Assembly (NCBI RefSeq): GCF_010667615.1
Contig: NZ_VYSG01000001.1
Span: 744,001 to 808,000, forward strand
Direction: 5' to 3'
Length of the DNA stretch: 64,000 bases
Source of the DNA: Bifidobacterium choloepi
GTDB lineage: Bacteria; Actinomycetota; Actinomycetes; Actinomycetales; Bifidobacteriaceae
Positions 1 to 7,749 of the stretch are shown here, one piece after another; the first letter of the stretch is position 1, and each line of letters begins with the position of its first letter. Made by a program: the position numbers and the translations under genes. The notes beneath the pieces were generated by a model. It saw only the letters and a program-made list of their open reading frames with translations. It made no database searches and was not told the DNA's origin.

Positions 1-2
1 AG

Positions 3-614
3 CCCGAGCTCGTCGTCTCGCCCTCCCCCGAACAGCCCTGGGACAGCTTCGTGTCCGCCCACGGACCGCATGACGCCTATATCCGTCGCATCAGGACGAA
101 ATATGTCCGCACGTTCGGCGCCGTGCTGAGTCCGTTCAACGCCTACCTGCAGCTGGTCGGCCTCGAGACGCTCGACGTGCGCACGCGCCAGGAAGTCCGG
201 TCGGCGACGGCGGTGGCGCAATGGCTGCTGACGAATCCGCACGTGACGCAGGCGAACTACTCCGGGCTGGCGCTGGCGGAGCGTGTCGGGCATGCGGCGA
301 CGCCGGCCGACGACATCGTCCGCCGCGACTTTCCCGACGGCGTCGGCACGATCCTGTCGTTCGAGGTCGAGGGCGGCCGCGACGTCGTCGACCGCATCCT
401 CGACGGCGTCGAGGTATTCACGTACGTGCCGAACATCGGCGACGTGCGCTCGATGATCGTCGACCCGGCCCGCATCACGCACCGCGAGGTCCATCCCGAT
501 CATCGCGCGGCCAACGGCGTGACCGACACGCTGATCCGCTTGTCGATCGGTCTCGAGTCCCCTGCCGACCTCATCGCCGACCTGTCTCAGGCCTTCGAGC
601 ACGCCTACCGCTAA
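3..614 (+). CDS. metY: O-acetylhomoserine sulfhydrylase, C-terminal part (5' end outside window)
   Basis: PLP-dependent Cys/Met metabolism enzyme that makes homocysteine from O-acetylhomoserine and sulfide in the cytoplasm. The reading frame is open from base 3, so the gene begins upstream of the window. The visible 203 codons match the family's C-terminal half: the GAVLSPFNAYLQLVGLETL segment, a GVGTILSFEVEGG stretch, the VPNIGDVRSMIVDPARITH block and the closing GVTDTLIRLSIGLE motif that precedes the last helix. The catalytic lysine lies upstream and cannot be checked. The large spacing between these motifs fits the sulfhydrylase branch better than cystathionine gamma-synthase. A strong terminator follows 6 bp after the stop codon. 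Confidence 0.85.
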   Translation, partial: PELVVSPSPEQPWDSFVSAHGPHDAYIRRIRTKYVRTFGAVLSPFNAYLQLVGLETLDVRTRQEVRSATAVAQWLLTNPHVTQANYSGLALAERVGHAATPADDIVRRDFPDGVGTILSFEVEGGRDVVDRILDGVEVFTYVPNIGDVRSMIVDPARITHREVHPDHRAANGVTDTLIRLSIGLESPADLIADLSQAFEHAYR

Positions 615-620
615 AAACCA

Positions 621-661
621 GAAAACCTCAGGACCCGGCAAGGTCCTGAGGTTTTCTTTTT
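621..661. terminator. bidirectional intrinsic terminator between metY and tRNA-Pro
   Basis: A 15-bp perfect stem (GAAAACCTCAGGACC with its complement) closes a six-base loop. A T run follows on the + strand, and the opposite strand also reads into T-rich sequence, so it can end both metY and the leftward tRNA-Pro gene. Confidence 0.85.
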
Positions 662-678
662 GATGTTGCCATCAACGG

Positions 679-752
<74 letters not shown>

Positions 753-886
753 TTTTTTGCAACGAGTGATATATTACGCCGATCGTCTCGATGCGCAAAT
801 CCGGCGTGTCGACTAGGGGGTGCAGCTTCCTTTTCGCACGATTCCGCCGTTTCCGGCCTCTTGCTCCCTGGAAGGGAGCTTCTCCC

Positions 887-1885
887 CTATTTCCCGTCAT
901 CCATCGGATCGTTCTCCGGGTCGGTCGCCGAGCGGAGGGATTCGGACGAGCCGGACGAATCGTCCGAAGTCGCCGGCGAACGGTGCACGAGCGACTTGAG
1001 CGTCGGGGCCGGGGCGGCCGGCGGGACGAAGTAGCGGTCGAACGAGACGAAGCAGCGCTTGTAGACCAGAGCGATGATGATCGAGTCGGCGAGCAATGTC
1101 AGCGCGCCGACGGCGGCGAGCATGACGAACTGGTATTTCGCGGCCTCGATCGGGTTCTTGCCGGCAATGACCTGGCCGGACATCATGCCCGGAATCGTGA
1201 CGATGCCGCTGGACGCCAGCATCGCAATCGACGGCAGCAGGCCGAGCTTGATCGACGAGACCATCGACGGCTTCGCGGCCTCCCATTTCGAGGCGCCAAG
1301 CGCGAGCATCGTCTGCACGTCGTCGGCGCGCTCGCGCATAGAGTCGAAGAATCGCGTAAGGCCCAATGACAGTGCGGAAACGGTGTTGCCGAGCAGCATG
1401 CCGGTGATCGGGATGATGAGCTGCGCGGCGTACCACGGCACCGGATGCACGATGATCTCGGCGACGACGGTCAGCATCAGCACGATCGTGATGACGAGGC
1501 TCAGCATGACGATGCCGGTCATCCCCTTCGGAATGCCGCTCGCGCGCGTCATCGTGATCTGCGCGGCCGCGAGCACCATGACGCACAGCACCGCCAGCAC
1601 CAGCCACGGATTGTTCGCCTTGATGACGTAGACGATGACGACGGCCATCGCCATCAGCTGGACGAGCGAGCGGCACGTCGCCCACAGGATCGACTTCGCG
1701 ACGCCCATCTTCATCGCCGCGGAAATCGCCGCCGCGATGACGACCATGACGAGCGCGAGGATCATGCCCCAGATCGAGATGTTGAAATAGTTCGCGTCGG
1801 TCGTGTCGTCGACGCTGCCGAGCAGCACTTGCTGCAACGATTCGCCCGCCAGTGTCGCCGCCCCGGCATTCATCATGAAGTTCAT
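887..1885 (-). CDS. fetB: FetB/YbbM-like ABC transporter permease (UPF0014 family)
   Basis: Membrane permease of a two-gene ABC system. The family includes E. coli FetB, linked to iron export and peroxide resistance; the substrate here is not shown by the sequence. The 332 residues have about seven hydrophobic segments, the first at roughly 36-57, and the typical motif ALGASKWEAAKPSMVSSIK near residue 210 that contacts the ATPase. The family's PGMMSGQ sequence follows. The C-terminal tail is hydrophilic and Ser/Asp-rich and carries one copy of the window-wide GGACGAATCGTCC palindrome. The start codon overlaps the stop of the ATPase gene by 4 bp, so the two are translationally coupled. Confidence 0.88.
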   Translation of the reverse strand: MNFMMNAGAATLAGESLQQVLLGSVDDTTDANYFNISIWGMILALVMVVIAAAISAAMKMGVAKSILWATCRSLVQLMAMAVVIVYVIKANNPWLVLAVLCVMVLAAAQITMTRASGIPKGMTGIVMLSLVITIVLMLTVVAEIIVHPVPWYAAQLIIPITGMLLGNTVSALSLGLTRFFDSMRERADDVQTMLALGASKWEAAKPSMVSSIKLGLLPSIAMLASSGIVTIPGMMSGQVIAGKNPIEAAKYQFVMLAAVGALTLLADSIIIALVYKRCFVSFDRYFVPPAAPAPTLKSLVHRSPATSDDSSGSSESLRSATDPENDPMDDGK

Positions 1886-2655
1886 CGCGCGATCGCCTCC
1901 ACCGGCTCGCCGGCCTGTTCCTCGTGCAGCTTGCCGTTCTCGAGCACCATGATCCGCTTCGCCCGGTGGTCGCTCTGCCGGTGCCGGATGCGGATGATCG
2001 CCATGCCGCCGGCCGCCGCCTTCGTGAAGACGACGCCGACCTTGGCGGCGTTCTCGGCGTCGAGGCCGGCGTCGACCTCGTCGGCGAGCAGCACCCGCGG
2101 ATGCGTCAGCAGTGTCCGGCACAGCGAGACGCGCGCCGCCTGGCCGCCGGACAGGTTGGCCGGCGGACGGGCGAGGTCGATGTCCTCGCAGCCCATTTCG
2201 TCGAGCAGCGCCCGGATGGTCGCGTCCGGCAGCAGTTCCCTCGGCGTCTTGCCGGCGCCCTTCGTCGCCCGCGAGCGCACCTTGAACGTCCACGGCAACC
2301 GCACGGCGTCGGCGACGGTCTCGCCCATCAGCATGCTCGTCTGCGGCAGGTAGCTGACGGCGCGTCGCCACTCCTGCGGCGTGAAGTCGCCGGAGTCGCG
2401 GCCGGCGAGCGTGAACGTGCCGGTCGTGTTGACGTTGAGTCGCGCGAACGCCGTGAGCAGCGTCGTCTTGCCGGCGCCGGACGCGCCGGTCAGGTCGACG
2501 ATCTCTCCGGCATTCACGTGAAACGCCAAGTCGTCGAAGATGACGCGCTTGCCGCCGCTGTCGTTCGGCACCGTGCAGTCGACATGTTCGGCGACGAACA
2601 GCGGCGCCGGCGCTGTCTGATCGGCCAGATTCCGCGGATTCTGCTGTGCTCCCAT
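1882..2655 (-). CDS. fetA: FetA/YbbL-like ABC transporter ATP-binding protein
   Basis: Cytoplasmic ATPase partner of the downstream permease. In the 257 residues the Walker A motif GASGAGKT sits near residue 58, the signature LSGGQAARVSLCRTLL near 170 and Walker B VLLADEVDAGLD just after it. The usual H-loop region reads RIRHRQSDHRA, a somewhat unusual context for the switch histidine. The product is of normal size for this family. The operon order fetA-fetB and the 4-bp overlap support a dedicated two-component transporter. The gene is divergent from the PspC-domain gene, leaving about 118 bp for both promoters. Confidence 0.88.
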   Translation of the reverse strand: MGAQQNPRNLADQTAPAPLFVAEHVDCTVPNDSGGKRVIFDDLAFHVNAGEIVDLTGASGAGKTTLLTAFARLNVNTTGTFTLAGRDSGDFTPQEWRRAVSYLPQTSMLMGETVADAVRLPWTFKVRSRATKGAGKTPRELLPDATIRALLDEMGCEDIDLARPPANLSGGQAARVSLCRTLLTHPRVLLADEVDAGLDAENAAKVGVVFTKAAAGGMAIIRIRHRQSDHRAKRIMVLENGKLHEEQAGEPVEAIAR

Positions 2656-2773
2656 ATCCCCAACTATAAATTAGGCAATTCTTCTCCGGTGACAGTGAAA
2701 TCGGCGGAAATCAGGGGCCAATCAGGGTGTTCCCGGACATGTCGGCCGGGGTGCGGCTTGGTTCAATGAAAGC

Positions 2774-4540
2774 ATGAACGACAACAATGCTTTCTTCGGC
2801 AACGGCAACCCGGCCGGCGGCGGCTCCGCCGGCAACGCGACCGGGCCGCAGCCGCCGCTCAATCAGCCGCAGCCGCCCCGGCCTCATGGTGCCAAGTTCT
2901 TCAACTGGATCCGCTCCAGCTACGTCGTGCGTCCCGACCATCGCGTCATCGCCGGCGTCGCGGCCGGCATCGCGCGCCAGATCGGCTGGTCGACGGTGCT
3001 CGTGCGCGTGCTGTTCGCCGTCTCGGTCCTCTTCGGCGGCTTCGGCGCGCTGCTGTACGCGCTCGGCTGGCTGCTGCTGCCGGACGAATCGTCCGGCGTC
3101 ATCCTCGCCGAGGACACCGTCAACGACCGCTGGGACTGGTCAATGCTCGGCGTCATCCTCTGCGTCGTCATCGCCGCCGGCTCGGGCTGGTACGGCGGTT
3201 GGATCGTCGCGCTCGCGCTTGCCGCGCTCCTCCTGTTTCTCCTGGTCGACAATGGTCGCCGGCGCTGGAAGGGAACGATCCATCCGCCCTACGCCTCTCC
3301 GGATTCCGGCCCCGGTCCGTCGGCGACGGCACCCACCGCGAACATGACCGGTCACGACGCGCCGAATTCCTTCGTGCCGCCGGCCACTGCGCATGCCCAG
3401 CCGTACGCACAGACTCCATACGGGCAGTCGCCGTACACGCAGGCTCCATACGGGCAGTCGCCGTACGCGCAGAATCCATACGCTCCGCAGCCTCCGTATG
3501 CCGACGTCCCGCCATACGTCGCGCCGCAGTATGCCGCGTCGCCGGTCGCTCCGGTCGTGCCGCGCCGCAGGCCGGCGGGACCGGCGCTCGTGCTCGCCGT
3601 CACGGCGATCGGCTTCTTCGCGACGGCCCTGCTTGGCTTCGTGCTCGGCCATGTCGGCAATGTCGAGTTCGACGTGATGGCGGCGGCGGTCTGGACCGTC
3701 GTGCTCGGCCTCGTCGTCGGTGTCATGCTGATCGTGATCGGCATCCGCGGTCGCCGCGCCGGCGGCCTGATTCCCTACGCCATCCTCTCGATGGCGCTGT
3801 CGGTGCTGATGGTCATCACGTGCACCTCGTACTCGGTCATCCGTCACAGCGGCCTGCCGATGTTCACGAACTCGACGGCCTCCGTCGTCGTCGACGGCAA
3901 GCGCACGCTGGCCGTCACGGGCAACGATTTCGCGCGGTTGCGGCGCGGCGTCGTCGTCTCCGGCTCGGACTACGACGCCGACGTGCTGAACATCGACCTG
4001 ACCGGCTCCTCGGTCGCCACGTCCCACGATGTCATGCTCAACAACGGCAAGACGGCCACGTCGACGTGCCCGGCCGGCACGCTGCGGCTGTCCGCCGTCG
4101 AATCGCAGGTGCTCGTCACCATTCCGGACGGCTGCTCGTTCCGGATCGGCGAATACGCGTTCGAATCCGGCGACGTGACGTCGTCGGTCGGTGGCGACAA
4201 CCTGATCCTGGGCTTCGGCGGCGCGCTGGACTTCAGCCTCGACACGGACACGGGCACGGCCAACTTCGGCTATGCCTCGGACCGCCGCTCCGGCGTCTAC
4301 GTCGCCGGCACGAATGCCGGCATCGATTGTTCCGGGGTCGGCGCGGACGAATCGTACGAATTCAACGGCAAGAACGCGAACTACTGGCCCTGTTTCGCCG
4401 ATGCCGACAACGCGCCGGAACCCGAGCTCGTCATCGCCGCCGCCTTGCTGTCCGACGCGAAGGTGACCGTGCAGTACCAGTCCACCGGCACGAACACGAC
4501 AGGCTGGCCACAGGCGACGCTGAACTGGCGACGATCGTAG
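2774..4540 (+). CDS. PspC-domain multipass membrane protein
   Basis: 588-residue envelope protein. After a Gly/Pro/Asn-rich N-terminus, residues about 45-115 form a PspC domain (RPDHRVIAGVAAGIARQIGW, then a hydrophobic helix ending LLYALGWLLLPDE). A second hydrophobic pair lies near 125-160. Residues about 205-250 are a Pro/Tyr/Gln repeat (PYAQ/PYGQ units, nearly identical 30-bp blocks in the DNA). Three more membrane segments lie at roughly 275-355. The rest is predicted to be extracytoplasmic and Ser/Thr/Gly-rich, resembling the beta-rich C-terminal domains of actinobacterial PspC-family proteins. Inferred role: a membrane-stress partner for the kinase and regulator encoded just downstream. 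No molecular function is proven. Confidence 0.8.
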   Translation: MNDNNAFFGNGNPAGGGSAGNATGPQPPLNQPQPPRPHGAKFFNWIRSSYVVRPDHRVIAGVAAGIARQIGWSTVLVRVLFAVSVLFGGFGALLYALGWLLLPDESSGVILAEDTVNDRWDWSMLGVILCVVIAAGSGWYGGWIVALALAALLLFLLVDNGRRRWKGTIHPPYASPDSGPGPSATAPTANMTGHDAPNSFVPPATAHAQPYAQTPYGQSPYTQAPYGQSPYAQNPYAPQPPYADVPPYVAPQYAASPVAPVVPRRRPAGPALVLAVTAIGFFATALLGFVLGHVGNVEFDVMAAAVWTVVLGLVVGVMLIVIGIRGRRAGGLIPYAILSMALSVLMVITCTSYSVIRHSGLPMFTNSTASVVVDGKRTLAVTGNDFARLRRGVVVSGSDYDADVLNIDLTGSSVATSHDVMLNNGKTATSTCPAGTLRLSAVESQVLVTIPDGCSFRIGEYAFESGDVTSSVGGDNLILGFGGALDFSLDTDTGTANFGYASDRRSGVYVAGTNAGIDCSGVGADESYEFNGKNANYWPCFADADNAPEPELVIAAALLSDAKVTVQYQSTGTNTTGWPQATLNWRRS

Positions 4541-4659
4541 ATTGTTCGCCACCGGCGCACGCATGGACGGAACCACCATGGATCTTGCGTGGTTCTTGGG
4601 TCCAAATTTCACGAAACCTCACAGGAACACCACGAACTCTTTCAAGGAACACGATCACG

Positions 4660-5289
4660 ATGAATACCAACAACAACGGCGAATCCGACGAATTCGACGC
4701 GACGACGCCGATGGATGTCGCGCACGACGGCGCGGCGGACAACACGACAAGTCACGCGGGAAAGGACAACGACCATGACAGCGGCAATGCAGGATCCGAC
4801 GGACGCGCAGGTGGTGATCGAACGGCCGACGCCGTCGTCGATGACGAAACGACCGTGGTACTGGAAGCCACGCAGCCGCTGGGCGAGAACCCGCTGGCTG
4901 CGTCACCGGCTGACGCCCGGCCCGACGGCGTGAACGGCAGCGCGTCCCCGACCGGCACCGGCACTCCGGACGGCACCCCGACCGGCAACCCGGACGGCAC
5001 CCCGACCGGCAACCCGGACGGAACCCCGAGCGGCATCCCGACCGGCGTTCCCGCCGGCGACGGCGCGAGCCCGGCGACAATCGTCCTCGGCGCCTTCGTG
5101 ACGCTGTTCGCGCTCGTCGCGCTCGCCGTCGCCATTCTCGGCGTGCCGATGAACCTGCTGTCGGGCATCCAGGTCAACAACCTGGTCTCGATCGTGCTCG
5201 GCATCGTCGGCCTCGCGCTGGTCGTCGTCGCCGTCGTCGTCAGCGTGAGCAGGTCGAAGTCCGCTCCCGCCGACCCTTCCGGCCGATAA
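4660..5289 (+). CDS. small membrane protein with low-complexity N-terminus
   Basis: 209 residues from an ATG preceded by AAGGA. The first ~140 residues are acidic and Gly/Pro/Thr-rich. They include an eight-residue DGTPTGNP repeat encoded by 24-bp tandem units at about 4970-5040. Two hydrophobic helices follow (about 145-168 and 175-200) and then a short basic tail. I do not recognise the family. Its place between a PspC-domain protein and a PspC-fused sensor kinase suggests an envelope role in the same locus. The repeat probably varies in copy number between strains. Confidence 0.75.
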   Translation: MNTNNNGESDEFDATTPMDVAHDGAADNTTSHAGKDNDHDSGNAGSDGRAGGDRTADAVVDDETTVVLEATQPLGENPLAASPADARPDGVNGSASPTGTGTPDGTPTGNPDGTPTGNPDGTPSGIPTGVPAGDGASPATIVLGAFVTLFALVALAVAILGVPMNLLSGIQVNNLVSIVLGIVGLALVVVAVVVSVSRSKSAPADPSGR

Positions 5290-5379
5290 TCGCCCCTTGC
5301 GGCACCGGGTATTGGACAACATCGGGCATCCATGGAATTTTTCGCCGCCGCGACGCCGCGGCTGACACAATGGGACGTT

Positions 5380-6954
5380 ATGGAACCTGACGGAATCGCC
5401 GTGCCGGCCGCGCCGATCGAACGGCAGATCGGCGCGCGGCTGCCGCTGCTGCGGCCGCGGAGCGGCAAGTGGCTGGCCGGCGTGTGCAGGGGCACGGCGC
5501 TGCACCTCGGCATCTCCGTCGTCTGGACGCGGCTCGCTTTCCTTGCGCTCGCCTGCTACTTCGGCGTCGGGGCACTCGCCTACGTCCTGCTGTGGATCTT
5601 CATTCCCGCCGGCGACCCGCAGGCGGAGGCCGCCCGGCTCGCATCTCCGCTCAATCCCGGCGGTCCGGTCCTGTCCAGTGCCCGCGCCGCCCTGGACGAT
5701 TCATCCGCCACGGCCCGCACGCTGTACGGCAGCGGACACCCCGCCGGCCACGCCGGCAGTCCCGCGACCCGGCCACTCGCCAGGGGCAACAATCCGCTGT
5801 TCGGCACCGATGCCGCTGCCGATGCCGCCCGCGGCACGATGGCCGCCGACGCAGCGGGTACCGCAAGCGGCAATGCCAACGGCACCGCGGCCGGGCCGAT
5901 GCCCGCGAGCGCCGCCGCTTCCCTCGCCGAATCGTCCACCGCTTCCCTCCTCGCGGCGCTGCGCAACGCGCCGGTGCCGGCGCTCGTGGCGCTCGGCGGC
6001 ATCGTGTGCATTGCACTGGCCGTACTGGTGGCGTCGCCGCGCTTCGACGCCGGCCTGGCGGTGCCGGCGCTGCTGGCGGCGTCCGGCATCGCGCTGGCGT
6101 GGATCCGCACCGGCGGCGCGGACGCCGGCGCGGCGGGCACGCCGGATGCCGCCGCGGACGTCATGGGCCGCCGCGGTTCGCTTGGCGCGATGGTCGGCGG
6201 TCTGGCGCTGATCTTCGTCGCCTATGCCGTCCTGATGACGCAGGCGGCGTGGGGCACCGGCGTCATCACGTGGCCGCGCGGCGTCATCGGTGGCCTGGGA
6301 CTGTTGCTGTGCACGATCGTCGCGATCATCCCGTGGATGATGCATCTCGTCCGCGCGAACGCGACCGAGCGGGCGCAGAAGGAACGCGAGGAGGAGCGTG
6401 CCGACATGGCCGCTCACCTGCATGACGGCGTGCTGCAGACGCTGGCGCTGATCCAGCTCAACGCCGCCGACCAGCAGCGGGTCGTGACGCTGGCCCGGTC
6501 GCAGGAGCGCGAGCTGCGCAATTGGCTCTATCGGGAACGCGTGCCGTCCGACCGGTCCTTCAGCGCGGGAATCGAGGACATTGCGGCGGACGTCGAGCGG
6601 ACGCACGGCAAGGCGATCGATGTCGTCACCGTCGGCGACGCCGAGCCCAGCACGCAGACCGATGCCATCCTTGCCGCTACCACGCAGGCGCTCGTCAACG
6701 CCGCCGTCCATGGTGCCGAGCCGATCTCCGTCTACGCGGAGGTGGGTGCCGACGGCGTCGACGTCTTCGTCCGCGACCACGGCGACGGTTTCGACGCCGA
6801 CCTGTCCCGGCTGCCGGATGGACGATTCGGCATTCGCGAGTCGATCGTCGGCCGGCTGGAACGTCGCGGCGGCCATGTCGAGATCGTGTCGCGGCCCGGC
6901 TGGGGCACCGAGGTCCGCATGCATATTCCGATGAGTGAAAGGAGCGATCGATGA
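5380..6954 (+). CDS. sensor histidine kinase with N-terminal PspC domain
   Basis: 524 residues from the ATG at 5380; an in-frame ATG at 5332 is an alternative start. Residues about 25-75 are a PspC domain (SGKWLAGVCRGTALHLGIS, then a helix ending VLLWIFIPAGDP). An Ala-rich linker and several membrane helices (about 185-320) follow. The dimerisation domain of the HisKA_3 type has ADMAAHLHDGVLQTL, with phospho-acceptor H348. The C-terminal ATPase domain has NAAVHGA (N-box) and RDHGDGFD (G-box). PspC fused to a NarL-type kinase is a known actinobacterial arrangement, interpreted as sensing envelope stress. The stop overlaps the regulator start by 4 bp. Confidence 0.88.
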   Translation: MEPDGIAVPAAPIERQIGARLPLLRPRSGKWLAGVCRGTALHLGISVVWTRLAFLALACYFGVGALAYVLLWIFIPAGDPQAEAARLASPLNPGGPVLSSARAALDDSSATARTLYGSGHPAGHAGSPATRPLARGNNPLFGTDAAADAARGTMAADAAGTASGNANGTAAGPMPASAAASLAESSTASLLAALRNAPVPALVALGGIVCIALAVLVASPRFDAGLAVPALLAASGIALAWIRTGGADAGAAGTPDAAADVMGRRGSLGAMVGGLALIFVAYAVLMTQAAWGTGVITWPRGVIGGLGLLLCTIVAIIPWMMHLVRANATERAQKEREEERADMAAHLHDGVLQTLALIQLNAADQQRVVTLARSQERELRNWLYRERVPSDRSFSAGIEDIAADVERTHGKAIDVVTVGDAEPSTQTDAILAATTQALVNAAVHGAEPISVYAEVGADGVDVFVRDHGDGFDADLSRLPDGRFGIRESIVGRLERRGGHVEIVSRPGWGTEVRMHIPMSERSDR

Positions 6955-7628
6955 CCATCAGGCTCGCCGTCGTCGATGACCACGAGATGTTCCGCGCCGG
7001 CGTCATCGCGACGCTGGCCGCGGCGGCCGCCGACCATCCCGAATTCGAATTCGACGTCGTCGGCCAGGCCGGCGACGTGGAGTCCGCCGTCGCGATGATC
7101 GCGCAGACGAAGCCCGACGTCGTGCTGCTCGACGTCCACGTGCCGGGCGGCCGCGGCGGCGGTGGCGCGGAAATCCTGTCGCGGGCGCTCTCCTATTCGC
7201 CGGCGACGCTGTTCCTCGCCGTCTCGGTGTCCGATTCGGCGCAGGATGTCGGCGCCGTTATCCGCGCCGGCGCGCTCGGCTACGTCACGAAGACGATTTC
7301 CGGCATGGAACTGGCCGACGCGATCGTCCAGGTCTCGAAAGGCTACGCCGTCTTTTCCCCGAAGCTCGCCGGCTTCGTGCTGCAGGCCTTCCGCGGCGTG
7401 CCGGCGCCGGCCGGCGAGATCCACGACGAGGAACTCGACCGGCTGTCGGCCCGCGAGCAAGAGGTGATGCGCCTGATCGCCCGCGGCTACACCTACCGCG
7501 AGGTCGCCGCCGAACTGTTCATCTCGGTCAAGACGGTCGAGACCCACGTCGGCAACGTGCTGCGCAAGCTGCAGCTGTCGAACCGCACCGAACTCACCCT
7601 CTGGGCCGCCACCCGCCGCATCGTCTGA
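6951..7628 (+). CDS. NarL/LuxR-family response regulator
   Basis: Cytoplasmic transcription factor paired with the upstream PspC-kinase. Residues 1-125 form the receiver: acidic pair in AVVDDHE, predicted phosphorylation site D61 in VVLLDVHVPG, conserved lysine in YVTK. The receiver loop has an unusual Gly/Arg stretch (GGRGGGGAE) just after the phosphorylation site. Residues about 160-225 are a LuxR helix-turn-helix (LSAREQEVMRLIARGYTYREVAAEL, abridged: LSAREQEV to VETHVGNVLRKL). The ATG lies inside the kinase stop region (ATGA overlap), which indicates coupled translation. Likely targets are the PspC genes upstream, but no operator was identified. Confidence 0.92.
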   Translation: MTIRLAVVDDHEMFRAGVIATLAAAAADHPEFEFDVVGQAGDVESAVAMIAQTKPDVVLLDVHVPGGRGGGGAEILSRALSYSPATLFLAVSVSDSAQDVGAVIRAGALGYVTKTISGMELADAIVQVSKGYAVFSPKLAGFVLQAFRGVPAPAGEIHDEELDRLSAREQEVMRLIARGYTYREVAAELFISVKTVETHVGNVLRKLQLSNRTELTLWAATRRIV

Positions 7629-7673
7629 TCTCCGTGCCGCCCGACCGTTCGACTTCCAGCGTAATTCCCGTCG

Positions 7674-7700
7674 GCAGTCGGGAGACTCCTGACTGACCGG
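7674..7700 (+). terminator. possible terminator after the response-regulator gene
   Basis: An imperfect hairpin (CAGTC...GACTG core with GGGAG/CTCC inside) lies about 45 bp after the stop codon. There is no clear T run, so this is weak. Confidence 0.35.
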
Positions 7701-7749
7701 CCTAGACTTGAGTCAATCTGACTTAGGTTCGTGACTCGAAGGAGCAGTA

